Shown piece after piece: positions 36,622 to 45,989 of a stretch of 64,000 nt of DNA (position 1 is the first letter of the stretch; each line of letters begins with the position of its first letter). The stretch spans positions 19,782 to 83,781 of the forward strand of contig NZ_JALHMP010000020.1 in the NCBI RefSeq assembly GCF_022843985.1, read 5' to 3'. The notes under the pieces were generated by a model. The model was not told the origin of the DNA. It saw only the letters and a program-made list of their open reading frames with translations, and made no database searches. The stretch is from Phreatobacter sp. Its GTDB lineage: Bacteria > Pseudomonadota > Alphaproteobacteria > Rhizobiales > Phreatobacteraceae. The translations under genes and the position numbers were made by a program.

Positions 36622-36716
36622 GATGATCAGCGTCTCCCTGCCCGCTGCCGGTCGACAGGCAGCGGACCGGAAGCATCCGGCGCCGGGACCTGCCGGTCAA
36701 TGACCCGGCGCGGCGC

Positions 36717-37673
36717 TCATTCCCCGATCGCCACGATGGCGGCGCCGAGCTGGTCGCCGCTGTCGAAGGCCGCCTCGACCCTTGCGCCGATGCACCAGTC
36801 GCCGCAGGCGCCGATGCGCTGGGCTGCGTCCCACAGGAAGGGCTCGCCCAGGGCCTCCTCGACGAGGGCGTAGCGCCAGCGGTGGGCGACGGCATGGACG
36901 GGCGCGGCGGTGGTGCCGGTGAGGGCGCGGAAGGCCTCGAGCAGCAGGACGGCGATCGCCTCCGGCGGCGTCTCCAGATGGGCCCGCGACCAGCCCGCCG
37001 TCGCGTGGACGACAACCGTGTCCCGGCCGGCGGGGCGGCCGGGCTTGGTGTCGTCGCGGGCGATCCAGCCGATGGGTCCGCCGCCGGCCGGACGCAGGCT
37101 TGCGCCCATCGCCACCGCCCCCGCCGCAAAGGCCAGCATCAGCGCGCAGCAGGGCGCATAGCGGATGCGGGCGAGGCCTGCCCAGATGATGCCGGCGCTC
37201 GCCGCCAGCGGCACGGCCTGCGGTGCCGGCACGGCGATGACAACGCCATCGAAGGCGCCATTGCCATCGACGGCGGCCGGCCCCTCCGCCGTCGCCAGGG
37301 TCCAGCCCCGCGGACCCCGGCGCAGCGCCGTGATCTCCTGGCTGCCGACCAGCGTCAGGCCGGCGGCTAGACCCTTGGCGAGGGAGCTCATCCCAGGCGT
37401 TCCGACATAGCCCTGTTCGCCCCAGGGGGCCGCCTGACCGGTCGTCACCAGCGCGGCGACGACCTCGGAGAAGCGCGCACCGCGGGCCGTGAAGAACTGG
37501 GCGCCGTGGTCGAACTGGAGGTCTCCGGCCCGCCGCGTCGCCACGCGGCCGCCGATGCCGCGGCTCTTCTCGAAGACCGTGACAGCGTGGCCGGCGCTCG
37601 CGAGCCGTCGGGCCGCCGCCAGGCCGGCCATCCCTGCCCCGACGATTGCCCAATGTCTCCGCATGTCCGACAT
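36717..37673 (-). CDS. FAD-dependent amine-oxidase-like protein (renalase type)
   Basis: NAD(P)/FAD-dependent oxidoreductase, 318 residues. The N-terminal dinucleotide motif is AIVGAGMAGLAAARRL, followed by EKSRGIGGRVATRR and DHGAQFFTAR, which is characteristic of the bacterial renalase-like group. The C-terminal part has LWDAAQRIGACGDWC. Bacterial renalases oxidise isomeric forms of dihydro-NAD(P); whether this protein does so is not known. Confidence 0.8.
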   Translation of the reverse strand: MSDMRRHWAIVGAGMAGLAAARRLASAGHAVTVFEKSRGIGGRVATRRAGDLQFDHGAQFFTARGARFSEVVAALVTTGQAAPWGEQGYVGTPGMSSLAKGLAAGLTLVGSQEITALRRGPRGWTLATAEGPAAVDGNGAFDGVVIAVPAPQAVPLAASAGIIWAGLARIRYAPCCALMLAFAAGAVAMGASLRPAGGGPIGWIARDDTKPGRPAGRDTVVVHATAGWSRAHLETPPEAIAVLLLEAFRALTGTTAAPVHAVAHRWRYALVEEALGEPFLWDAAQRIGACGDWCIGARVEAAFDSGDQLGAAIVAIGE

Positions 37674-37737
37674 CCCGGTTCGATTCCCTGTGGCCGCTTA
37701 CGCCGGAGGCCGCGGTTACGATCAGTCGGCTCCTGTC

Positions 37738-38523
37738 TCAGCCGCGAAGGAGGATCCCGTAGCCGTCGCGACGGACCTCCAGGCCGGTCACCTGCAGGGC
37801 GCGCCACAGGCTCGCCTGGTTGGCGGTGACGACCGGACGGCCGAGGGCGCGCTCGAGTGCCGCAATGATGGCGACGCAGCGCAACCCGGTGCCGGCGAGC
37901 AGGATGGAATCGGCCTCTGGCGGGCATTCGGCGACGGTCTGCGCGAAAAGCCCGTCCGTTTCCTGATCGGTCGCCATGCCGGCGGCATAGAGCCCGTCGG
38001 GGGGAATGGCCTGCCATTGCAGCGAGGGCCGGTAACGCCAGGCCTTGGGGACCGCCAGCCCGAAGGCCGCATAATAGCCGATGGCGGCCGTGATGATGCC
38101 GTCGCCCATCCAGGCCGGCATGACCAGGAAGGGACGCTTCGCGCCGAGGGCCGCCAGCGCCAGGCGGATGTCGAGCCCATTGGTCGTGGCGGTGGTTGCC
38201 GCCGGGAGTTCGGCGGCGAGGGCCGCCACAGCGGCCTCGTCCCAGCCGGGTCCGCCGGCGAAGCTGCTGGATGAATGGGCAAGGACCGCGACATCGACGG
38301 CCATGGCCGCAAAATCACGGCAGCCGCGGGCAAGGTCGAGGACGAGCGTCGCAGCGCTGCGATCGGCGTTCCAGGGTGCCCAGGGGGCAGCCGCCGTGAC
38401 GCGCGCGGCATGAACCGACACGCCGTCGGGCCGCATGGCCCACCATTCAGCCTCGGGCACCACCTCGCGGCCGACCACGAAGAGGCCGATACGGGCGCGG
38501 TCGCCCCAATTGTCCGCTGCCAT
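37738..38523 (-). CDS. Asp/Glu racemase-superfamily protein, maleate isomerase/AMDase-like
   Basis: A 261-residue protein with the two-domain fold of Asp/Glu racemases, maleate cis-trans isomerases and arylmalonate decarboxylases. In the first half the segment LAHSSSSFAGG (82-91) aligns with the site of the first catalytic cysteine, which is absent. In the second half LLAGTGLRC has Cys216 a few residues after the usual position. Only one or neither catalytic cysteine is therefore in place, which argues against a racemase and leaves a decarboxylase or isomerase-like role open. The ATG at 38523 is the chosen start. Confidence 0.7.
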   Translation of the reverse strand: MAADNWGDRARIGLFVVGREVVPEAEWWAMRPDGVSVHAARVTAAAPWAPWNADRSAATLVLDLARGCRDFAAMAVDVAVLAHSSSSFAGGPGWDEAAVAALAAELPAATTATTNGLDIRLALAALGAKRPFLVMPAWMGDGIITAAIGYYAAFGLAVPKAWRYRPSLQWQAIPPDGLYAAGMATDQETDGLFAQTVAECPPEADSILLAGTGLRCVAIIAALERALGRPVVTANQASLWRALQVTGLEVRRDGYGILLRG

Positions 38524-38680
38524 GACACCCTGCCCTCTCCCGGGCCGCCACGCCTGCGGCTGCCCCATCCTCCCTGACTACACCATCGCGCCGGCCGGAT
38601 CGAAGACCGGCCGTCTGCGCCGGCCGGAGGCTTGCGCGTCTTCCATGATGATGGAATCATCGTCCATCACACGAGAACGG

Positions 38681-39031
38681 ATGATCCCCTTGCGTCTGAC
38701 GAGACCCCCTGTTCATGGCGGTGCCGCCGCTCCGCCGTACCTCGCGCCGCGGCACAATGGCGGCCCGCCCATCGCGGATGATGAAGGCCCGCCCTGGGGC
38801 CAGGGCGACCCGCATCTGTTCCTGCACTGGCAGCGCGCGCACCGGGCTGCCTGGAAGAATATCCCGCGGGAGGTGATGCTGTTCCGCATGGCGAAAGCCG
38901 ACAGGCTGGGGCTGACCTATGCGGAATACACGCTCGAGATCCTGGAGCGCGGGCGCTACCTGCAGGTGGAGGACAAGGCGCGGATCGCGGAGATCAAGGC
39001 CTTGCGCAGGAGGCGGCGGCGGCGGGCATGA
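38681..39031 (+). CDS. Conserved-looking hypothetical protein
   Basis: A 116-residue protein of no family I recognise. The central part is acidic and aromatic (ADDEGPPWGQGDPHLFLHWQ); the C-terminal half is helical (KADRLGLTYAEYTLEILERG) and ends in an arginine run (RRRRRRRA). No signal peptide or membrane segment is seen. The start at ATG 38681 is tentative; earlier in-frame ATGs exist around 38645-38655. It lies between the divergent racemase-fold gene and the amidase, with good codon composition. Confidence 0.55.
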   Translation: MIPLRLTRPPVHGGAAAPPYLAPRHNGGPPIADDEGPPWGQGDPHLFLHWQRAHRAAWKNIPREVMLFRMAKADRLGLTYAEYTLEILERGRYLQVEDKARIAEIKALRRRRRRRA

Positions 39032-39112
39032 CGGTCTGCATGCCACATGGCCTCTTCCCCCCCTTACCGTGACGGGCACGGTCGTGGCAGCCTTGATGGC
39101 GGGAGTGCTTTC

Positions 39113-40552
39113 ATGACCGTCTATTCCACCGCCATCTCGGAACTCGATGCGTTCGCCCTCGCCGACGCCTTCCGGCGACGGATCCTGTCACCCGTCGAGG
39201 CCGCCCGGGACGCCCTCGACCGCGCCGAGGCGAGCCAGGCGAGCATCAATGCCTTCGCCCTGATCGACCGCGAGCGGACGCTCGCCTGGGCCCGCGATTC
39301 GGAGGCGCGCTGGGCGAGGGGCGCACCGCTGAGCGCGGTGGACGGGGTCGGCGTCACCGTGAAGGACAATATGGCGGTGGCCGGCTGGCCCTCCCTCAAG
39401 GGTTCGACGGTCGTCTCGCGCGATCCCGTGACCTTCGACGCCCCGGTCACGGCGCGCTGCAAGGAAGCCGGGCTGGTCATCCTCGGCACCACGACCATGC
39501 CGGAATTCGGCTGGATCGGCCTGTCCACCTCGCCGCTGACCGGCCATACACGCAATCCCTGGAACCGCGACCGCACCGCCGGCGGCTCGACCTCCGGCGG
39601 CGCCGCGGCGGCGGCCCTTGGCATAGGCCGCTTCCATCTCGGCTCCGACGGCCTCGGCTCCATCCGCATTCCCGCCGCCTTCTGCGGCGTTGCCGGCATC
39701 AAGGCGACCTATGGGCGGGTGCCGGCCTATCCGATCTCGGTCATGGGCGAGCTCGCCCATCTCGGCCCGATCGCCCGCGATGTCCGCGAGGTCGCCGCCC
39801 TCCTCACCATCCTCTCCGGTCCCGATGCGCGCGATCCCATGGCCTGGAACATTCCGGCGCCGGACTACCGGATCGGCCTCGACGAGGGCGTGCGCGGCCT
39901 GCGCATCGCCTATTCGCCGCGCCTCGGATTCGTGACGAAGCTCGATCCGCAGGTGGAGCGGGCGGTGGCCGCCGCCGCCGCGACCTTCGCGTCCATGGGC
40001 GCCATCGTCGAGGAGGTCGACCCGCCGATCGAGGACCCCGCGCCCATCGCCTGGGATATCTGGAACGCCGGCGCGGCGCTGGCCTTGTCCTCCTTCACCG
40101 AGGCGCAGCGCCGGGCGATGGACCCTGGCCTTGTCGGCTGCGCCGAAACGGGCGCGCGTTTCTCGGCGGCCCAGCTCATCGACGCCCTGCTCTACCGGCG
40201 GACCAAGACCGTGATCGCCATGGCGGAGTTCCACGAGCGCTACGACCTGCTGATCACCCCGACCATGCCGACCGGCGCCATCCCGCTCGGCGCCGACCTG
40301 CCGCCTGCCGGTTTCGCCGGCCAGGACCAGTGGGGCCCGCTCTGGACGGACTGGTGCCCCTACACGCCGCCGTTCAACGTCACCCAGCAACCGGCGGGAA
40401 CGGTGCCCTGCGGCCTCGACGGCGACGGGCTGCCAATCGGCCTGCAGATCGTCGGCTGGAAGCGCCAGGAGGCCCTCGTGCTTCGGGCCATGCGGGCCTT
40501 CGAGTCGGAACGCCCCCCGGCGCGCGTCCCGATGTCGCATCTGCGCGCCTAA
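39113..40552 (+). CDS. Amidase-signature family amidase
   Basis: Ser-cisSer-Lys hydrolase, 479 residues. The catalytic lysine is in VGVTVKDNM, the cis-serine in AGGSTSGGAAA, and the nucleophile serine in GSDGLGSIRIPAAFCG. No signal peptide, so it is cytoplasmic. It lies 149 bases before the substrate-binding gene of an ABC importer, which suggests that the transported compound contains an amide that is cleaved inside the cell. The start at 39113 is set by GGGAG upstream. Confidence 0.88.
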   Translation: MTVYSTAISELDAFALADAFRRRILSPVEAARDALDRAEASQASINAFALIDRERTLAWARDSEARWARGAPLSAVDGVGVTVKDNMAVAGWPSLKGSTVVSRDPVTFDAPVTARCKEAGLVILGTTTMPEFGWIGLSTSPLTGHTRNPWNRDRTAGGSTSGGAAAAALGIGRFHLGSDGLGSIRIPAAFCGVAGIKATYGRVPAYPISVMGELAHLGPIARDVREVAALLTILSGPDARDPMAWNIPAPDYRIGLDEGVRGLRIAYSPRLGFVTKLDPQVERAVAAAAATFASMGAIVEEVDPPIEDPAPIAWDIWNAGAALALSSFTEAQRRAMDPGLVGCAETGARFSAAQLIDALLYRRTKTVIAMAEFHERYDLLITPTMPTGAIPLGADLPPAGFAGQDQWGPLWTDWCPYTPPFNVTQQPAGTVPCGLDGDGLPIGLQIVGWKRQEALVLRAMRAFESERPPARVPMSHLRA

Positions 40553-40701
40553 GTCTCAGCCGGCTGCCCGGAATTTGCGCGACAGTTGCCTGCGCTTCGG
40601 GATTGACTCCCTCGGATCAAGCATCGTCTGATCCGGTCTTCTCGCGGACAGGGGCCGAACAGAGGTCGGACCCGGCTGCGACGTTCCAGGGGAGAGTGGT
40701 C

Positions 40702-42306
40702 ATGAAATCCGTCAAATTGTCCCGTCGCACCGTGATGGCCGGCGCCGCTGCCGCCGGTGCGCTGGCGAGTTCCACGGGCGCCTCCGCCCAGGGCGCTCAG
40801 AATGTCCTGCGCGTCGTGATGCACTCGGATCTGCGCATCATCGACCCGATCTGGACGACGGCCTATATCGTCCGCAACTACGGCTACATGATCTACGACA
40901 CGCTGTTCGCCCTCGATGCCAAGGGCGAGGTGCAGCCGCAGATGGTCGACAAATATACCGTCAGCGACGACAAGCTGACCTACACGTTCACGCTGCGCGA
41001 CGGCCTGATGTGGCACGACAACCAGCCGGTGACGAGCGCCGACATCATTCCCTCGATCCGCCGCTGGGCCGCCCGTGACCCGCTTGGCCAGACCGTCATG
41101 GGCTTCATCGGCTCGATGGAGGCCAAGGACCCCAAGACCTTCGAGATCAAGCTGAAGGAAGCCACCGGCCTCCTCATCTTCGCCCTCGGCAAGCCGTCGT
41201 CGAACGTGCCCTTCATGATGCCGAAGCGCGTCGCCGAGACCGATCCGAACACCCAGATCACCGAATTCATCGGTTCCGGCCCGTTCATGTTCGTCCGTGA
41301 CGAGTGGAAGCCGGGCGACCGGGCCGTCTATGTCAAGTTCGCCGGCTACAAGCCGCGCTCCGAGCCGGCCTCCGGCCTCGCGGGCGGCAAGGTCGCCAAG
41401 GTCGACCGTGTCGAGTGGCGCGTCATCACCGACCAGCAGCAGGCGGTCAACGCCCTGCAGGCCGGCGAGATCGACCTCATCGAAGCGCCGAGCCACGACC
41501 TGCTGCCGCTCCTGAAGGCCGACCGGAACATCAAGCTGTTCAACTGGAACGTGCTGGGCAACCAGTACACGATGCGCTTCAACCACACGGTCGCGCCCTT
41601 CAACAATCCGAAGATCCGCCAGGCGGTGCTCTATGCGCTGAACCAGGAGGATTTCCTGAAGGCGACCATCGGCGATCCGGAATATTACAAGGTCTGCAAG
41701 GCCATGTTCGTCTGCGGCTCGCCGCTGGAGACGATGGCCGGCATGGAAGACAAGCTGGAATCGAACTTCGCCAAGGCGCGCCAGCTCCTCCAGGAAGCCG
41801 GCTACAACCGCGAGCCGGTGGTGCTCCTGCATTCCACCGACCTGCAGGTTCTCACCAACCTCGCCCCCGTCGCCAAGTCGCTGCTCGAGCGTGCCGGCTT
41901 CGTCGTCGACATGCAGTCCATGGACTGGCAGACGGTCGTCGCCCGCCGCGTGAAGCGCGATCCGCCGACCCAGGGTGGCTGGAGCGCCATGCTCACCTCG
42001 TGGGTGGCCGCCGACATCCTCAACCCCGTCATGGCCGGCTTCTTCAACGCCTCCGGCGACCGGGCGGCGTTCGGCTGGCCGACCGATCCGGAGATCGAGA
42101 CCCTGCGCGCCCGCTTCGCCCGTGCCAATACCGTGGCCGAGCAGAAGCAGATCGCCGAGGCGATCCAGCGCCGGGTGTCGGAAGCCCCGACCCACGTCCA
42201 TCTGGGTCAGTGGTATTCGCCGGGCGCTCATCGCGGCAACATCTCCGGCTGGCTCGAGGCACCGGCTCCGGTGTTCTGGAACATGGAGAAGGGCCGCGGC
42301 GCGTGA
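40702..42306 (+). CDS. ABC peptide/opine-type substrate-binding protein
   Basis: Extracellular solute-binding protein family 5 (DppA/OppA type), 534 residues. The N-terminus (SRRTVMAGAAAAGALASSTGASAQ in outline, residues 7-30) is a Tat-like signal with a twin arginine. The mature part has the family pattern (TYTFTLRDGLMWHDNQPVTSAD, then IGSGPFMFVRDEW). It delivers its ligand to the permeases encoded directly downstream. A strong hairpin separates it from the first permease gene. Confidence 0.9.
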   Translation: MKSVKLSRRTVMAGAAAAGALASSTGASAQGAQNVLRVVMHSDLRIIDPIWTTAYIVRNYGYMIYDTLFALDAKGEVQPQMVDKYTVSDDKLTYTFTLRDGLMWHDNQPVTSADIIPSIRRWAARDPLGQTVMGFIGSMEAKDPKTFEIKLKEATGLLIFALGKPSSNVPFMMPKRVAETDPNTQITEFIGSGPFMFVRDEWKPGDRAVYVKFAGYKPRSEPASGLAGGKVAKVDRVEWRVITDQQQAVNALQAGEIDLIEAPSHDLLPLLKADRNIKLFNWNVLGNQYTMRFNHTVAPFNNPKIRQAVLYALNQEDFLKATIGDPEYYKVCKAMFVCGSPLETMAGMEDKLESNFAKARQLLQEAGYNREPVVLLHSTDLQVLTNLAPVAKSLLERAGFVVDMQSMDWQTVVARRVKRDPPTQGGWSAMLTSWVAADILNPVMAGFFNASGDRAAFGWPTDPEIETLRARFARANTVAEQKQIAEAIQRRVSEAPTHVHLGQWYSPGAHRGNISGWLEAPAPVFWNMEKGRGA

Positions 42307-42318
42307 GATTCTGACGAT

Positions 42319-42345
42319 CGGCGGCCGGACCTGTTCCGGCCGCCG
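42319..42345 (+). other. Intercistronic hairpin after the binding-protein gene
   Basis: CGGCGGCCGGA (42319-42329), loop CCTGT, TCCGGCCGCCG (42335-42345): an 11-base perfect stem with only CCTTCTC after it, so not a clear terminator. Such structures between binding-protein and permease genes stabilise the upstream mRNA and give an excess of the binding protein. Function inferred. Confidence 0.65.
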
Positions 42346-42375
42346 CCTTCTCATCGCAGTCAGGCCTAAGGTCCA

Positions 42376-43317
42376 ATGATTTCCTATATTCTCCGACGCC
42401 TTGCGGCGACCGTGCCCGTGCTGTTCACCGTCGCCGTGATGGTGTTCCTGATGCTGCGCCTGACGCCGGGCGATCCCGCCGCGATCATCGCCGGCGACAA
42501 TGCCACCACGCAGCAGATCCTCGACATCCGCACCAAGCTCGGCCTCGAGCAGCCCATCGTCCAGCAGTTCTTCATCTGGCTCGGCGGCCTGGCGCGCGGC
42601 GATCTCGGCGAGAGCTTCTTCTTCCGCAAGACCGTGTTCGAACTGATCTCGGAGCGCATCGAGCCGACCCTGTCGCTCGCCTTCCTGACGATCGTCCTGG
42701 CCGTGGTCGTCGCCATCCCGCTCGGCGTGCTCGCCGCCTACAAGCAGGGCACCTGGATCGACCGCATCGTCATGGGATTCTCGGTGATCGGCTTTTCCGT
42801 TCCGGTCTTCGTCATCGGCTATCTGCTGGTCTATATCTTCGCCATCAAGCTCGGCTGGTTCCCGGTGCAGGGCTATCAGCGCATCGGCAACGGCGTCGGG
42901 CCGTGGTTCCGCAGTCTGGTCCTGCCCGCCTTCACCCTCTCGGTCATCTATGTGGCGCTGATCGCCCGCATGACCCGCACCAGCGTGCTGGAAGTCCTGT
43001 CGGAGGATTACATCCGCACCGCCCGCGCCAAGGGGCAGACGGAAATGAAGGTGCTGTTCCAGCACGCCCTGAAGAACGCCGCCGTGCCGATCGTCACCGT
43101 CGTCGGTATCGGCGTCGCGCTGCTGATCGGCGGCGTGGTGGTCACCGAGAGCGTCTATTCCATCCCCGGGCTCGGACGCCTGACGGTCGACGCGGTGCTC
43201 GCCCGCGACTTCCCCGTCATCCAGGCGATCATCCTCGCCTTTTCCTTCGTCTATGTCATGATCAACCTGCTGGTTGACCTGTCCTATACGATCTTCGATC
43301 CGAGGATCCGCTATTGA
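42376..43317 (+). CDS. ABC transporter permease, DppB type
   Basis: Inner-membrane permease, 313 residues, six predicted membrane segments. It starts MISYILRRLAATVPVLF and shows RLTPGDPAAIIAGDNAT, both typical of DppB/OppB; the coupling-helix region is EDYIRTARAKGQTEMKVLFQHALKNA. It overlaps the second permease gene by 4 bases. Confidence 0.92.
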   Translation: MISYILRRLAATVPVLFTVAVMVFLMLRLTPGDPAAIIAGDNATTQQILDIRTKLGLEQPIVQQFFIWLGGLARGDLGESFFFRKTVFELISERIEPTLSLAFLTIVLAVVVAIPLGVLAAYKQGTWIDRIVMGFSVIGFSVPVFVIGYLLVYIFAIKLGWFPVQGYQRIGNGVGPWFRSLVLPAFTLSVIYVALIARMTRTSVLEVLSEDYIRTARAKGQTEMKVLFQHALKNAAVPIVTVVGIGVALLIGGVVVTESVYSIPGLGRLTVDAVLARDFPVIQAIILAFSFVYVMINLLVDLSYTIFDPRIRY

Positions 43318-44252
43318 CCGCCCCCGCTTCCTCCGAGCCGGTCGCGAGCGCCGACGCGCCGATCGCCGCCCCCGCCAAGCCGACCGTCTGGCGCAAGCTG
43401 TTCCGCAGCCCCAGTGTGGTCATCGGCCTCGCCATCGTCCTGGTCATGGTGTTCATCGGCCTGATCGCGCCGCTGATCGCCCCGGCCGACCCGACCGCCA
43501 TCAATCCCGGCGCCCGCAACCGCGTGCCGATGGCGACCAGCACCATGCGCCTCGATGACGGCACGCGCGCCACCGTGACCCATTACATGGGCACCGACAC
43601 GCTCGGCCGTGACGTGTTCTCGCGCGTCGTCTACGGCGCCCGGGTCTCCATCTTCATCGGCGTCGCCGTGGCGCTGCTGTCGATCAGCATCGGCCTCGTC
43701 ATCGGCATGATCGCCGGCTATATCCGCTGGCTCGACGGCATCATCATGCGGATCATGGACGGGTTGATGGCGATCCCGGCCATCCTGCTCGCCATCGCCG
43801 TGGTCTCGCTGTCGCGGGCCGGCATCGTCTCGGTCATCATCGCCATCGTCGTGCCGGAGGTGCCGCGCGTCGTGCGCCTGGTGCGCTCGGTCGTGCTCTC
43901 GGTGCGCGAGGAGCCCTATGTCGAGGCGGCGGTGGTCTCCGGCACGCCGACGGTGAAGCTCGTCCTGCGCCACATCCTGCCGAACACCGTGGCGCCGCTG
44001 ATCGTCCAGGGCACCTTCATCTGCGCCTCCGCCATCCTGGTCGAGGCCATCCTGTCCTTCCTCGGCATCGGCATCCCGCCGGATATCCCGACCTGGGGCA
44101 ACATCATGGCCGAGGGGCGCCAGCTCTTCCGCATCTTCCCCCACAACATCCTCTATCCGGGCATCTTCCTCGCCCTCACGGTGCTCGCCGTGAACATGCT
44201 CGGCGACGGGCTTCGCGACACGCTCGATCCGAAAATGGAGAAGCGCGGATGA
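43314..44252 (+). CDS. ABC transporter permease, DppC type
   Basis: Second permease, 312 residues, with an N-terminal extension before the first membrane segment as in DppC. HYMGTDTLGRDVFSRVVYGARVS and the coupling-helix segment EPYVEAAVVSGTPTVKLVLRHILPN are diagnostic. The start is TTG at 43314, overlapping the stop of the first permease (TTGA). The stop overlaps the ATPase ATG. Confidence 0.92.
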   Translation: MTAPASSEPVASADAPIAAPAKPTVWRKLFRSPSVVIGLAIVLVMVFIGLIAPLIAPADPTAINPGARNRVPMATSTMRLDDGTRATVTHYMGTDTLGRDVFSRVVYGARVSIFIGVAVALLSISIGLVIGMIAGYIRWLDGIIMRIMDGLMAIPAILLAIAVVSLSRAGIVSVIIAIVVPEVPRVVRLVRSVVLSVREEPYVEAAVVSGTPTVKLVLRHILPNTVAPLIVQGTFICASAILVEAILSFLGIGIPPDIPTWGNIMAEGRQLFRIFPHNILYPGIFLALTVLAVNMLGDGLRDTLDPKMEKRG

Positions 44253-45865
44253 GCGCCCCTATCCTCGACATCCGCAATCTCACGGTCGAACTGCCCAAGG
44301 GCGCCGACCGCCGCAACGCGGTGGAGAACGTCTCCTTTGCCGTCTATCCCGGAGAGATCGTCTGCGTGGTCGGCGAGTCCGGCTCGGGCAAGTCGGTCTC
44401 CTCCCATGCGGTGATGGGCCTGCTGCCCAAGGGCCAGCTGAAGGCGACCGACGGCGAAATCATGCTGGAGGGCGAGGACGTCCTCCAGGCGACATCGAGC
44501 CGCCTCAGGGCGCTGCGCGGCACGCGCATGTCGATGATCTTCCAGGAGCCGATGACGGCGCTCAATCCGGTCGTCACCTGCGGCGAGCAGATCGACGAGG
44601 TGCTGCAGATCCACACCTCACTCGGCGCCAGCGAGCGCAAGGAAAAGGTGCTGGCGGTGATGGAATCGGTGCGCCTGCCCGATCCGGCCAAGCTGTTCGA
44701 TGCCTATCCGCACCAGCTCTCGGGCGGCCAGCGCCAGCGCATCATGATCGCCCAGGCCCTGGTGCTCGATCCCGTGCTGCTGATCGCCGACGAGCCGACC
44801 ACCGCGCTCGACGTCACCACCCAGGCGCAGATCCTCAAGCTCATCGCCGAAATGCAGGAGCGCCGCGGCACCGGCGTGCTCTTCATCACCCATGATTTCG
44901 GCGTCGTCGCGGAGATCGCCCACCGCGTCGTGGTGATGCAGCGCGGCCGGGTGGTCGAGACCGGCACGGCCATGGAAGTGCTCAAGAACCCGCAGCATCC
45001 CTATACCAAGATGCTGATCAACGCGGTGCCCACCCTGACCCCGCCGGTGCGCGAGGAGCGCACGGGCGAACTGGCGCTGGAAACGGTGAAGCTCTGCAAG
45101 GTCTATGGCGGCGGCGGCTTCTTCCAGAAGAAGCGCGAGGTGCGCGCCGCCTCCGACGTCGAGATCCGCGTCCGGCGCGGCGAGACCCTCGGCATCGTCG
45201 GCGAATCGGGATCGGGCAAGTCGACGGTCGCCCGCTGCATCGCCCGGCTGATCCAGCCGACCTCCGGGGGCATTGTCGTCAGCAATATCGACATCGCCAA
45301 TCTCCCCGAGCGCCAGCTGCGGCCGCATCGCAAGCACTGCCAGATCGTCTTCCAGGACCCCTACAGGTCGCTCAACCCGCGCCGCTCGGTCGGTGCCTCG
45401 ATCATCGAAGGGCCGATGAATTTCGGCATGAGCGAAGCCGCGGCCATCGCCAAGTCGCGCGACCTGATGAACCTGGTGGGCCTGTCGCCCGATGCGCTCG
45501 ACCGCTATCCGCACCAGTTCTCGGGTGGCCAGCGCCAGCGCATCTGCATCGCCCGGGCGCTGGCCATGGAGCCGGAGATCCTGATTGCCGACGAGGCCGT
45601 CTCGGCCCTCGACGTCTCGGTCCAGGCCCAGGTGCTCGACCTCCTCGACGACGTGCGCAAGACATTCGACCTCGCCGTGCTCTTCATCACCCATGACCTC
45701 AGGGTCGCGGCGCAGATCTGTGACCGGATCGCGGTGATGCAGAACGGCGTCGTGGTCGAACACGGCAAGACCGCCGAGATCTTCGCGGCGCCCCAGCACG
45801 AATATACGCGGGCGCTGTTCGAGGCGGCGCCGGGCCGCAACTTCCAGTTCGCACGGGTGGCCTGA
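44249..45865 (+). CDS. Fused dipeptide ABC transporter ATPase (DppD-DppF type)
   Basis: Two nucleotide-binding domains in one chain, 538 residues. First domain: Walker A GESGSGKS, signature LSGGQRQRI, Walker [12 protein letters not shown]. Second domain: [29 protein letters not shown]. The fusion replaces the usual two separate ATPase genes and fits many alphaproteobacterial importers. It completes a four-gene importer with the amidase upstream. Confidence 0.93.
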   Translation: MSAPILDIRNLTVELPKGADRRNAVENVSFAVYPGEIVCVVGESGSGKSVSSHAVMGLLPKGQLKATDGEIMLEGEDVLQATSSRLRALRGTRMSMIFQEPMTALNPVVTCGEQIDEVLQIHTSLGASERKEKVLAVMESVRLPDPAKLFDAYPHQLSGGQRQRIMIAQALVLDPVLLIADEPTTALDVTTQAQILKLIAEMQERRGTGVLFITHDFGVVAEIAHRVVVMQRGRVVETGTAMEVLKNPQHPYTKMLINAVPTLTPPVREERTGELALETVKLCKVYGGGGFFQKKREVRAASDVEIRVRRGETLGIVGESGSGKSTVARCIARLIQPTSGGIVVSNIDIANLPERQLRPHRKHCQIVFQDPYRSLNPRRSVGASIIEGPMNFGMSEAAAIAKSRDLMNLVGLSPDALDRYPHQFSGGQRQRICIARALAMEPEILIADEAVSALDVSVQAQVLDLLDDVRKTFDLAVLFITHDLRVAAQICDRIAVMQNGVVVEHGKTAEIFAAPQHEYTRALFEAAPGRNFQFARVA

Positions 45866-45989
45866 CAAACCGTTGGCGGCGTGGGATGATCCCGCATGAT
45901 CCGTGTCGCCGCCACACCCGACGTCGCGTCTGCTCACCCGGCCGGGGGCGTGCGCCCGCTTGTCCTCGAACGGGCGGCCCGGTAGCGCC

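Noticed and set aside
39590..39700. Amidase active site looked altered (GGSTSGG and GSDGLGS).
   Set aside because: Both variants fall within the range seen in amidase-signature enzymes, with the lysine and both serines in place.
40549..43065. Minus-strand frame of 838 codons opposite the amidase end, binding-protein and permease genes.
   Set aside because: It spans several real genes and their gaps on the other strand and has no recognisable domain; a composition artefact.
45903..45989. GTG start that would lengthen adenine deaminase by 29 residues.
   Set aside because: The added residues do not fit the family and the ATG at 45990 gives the usual length.
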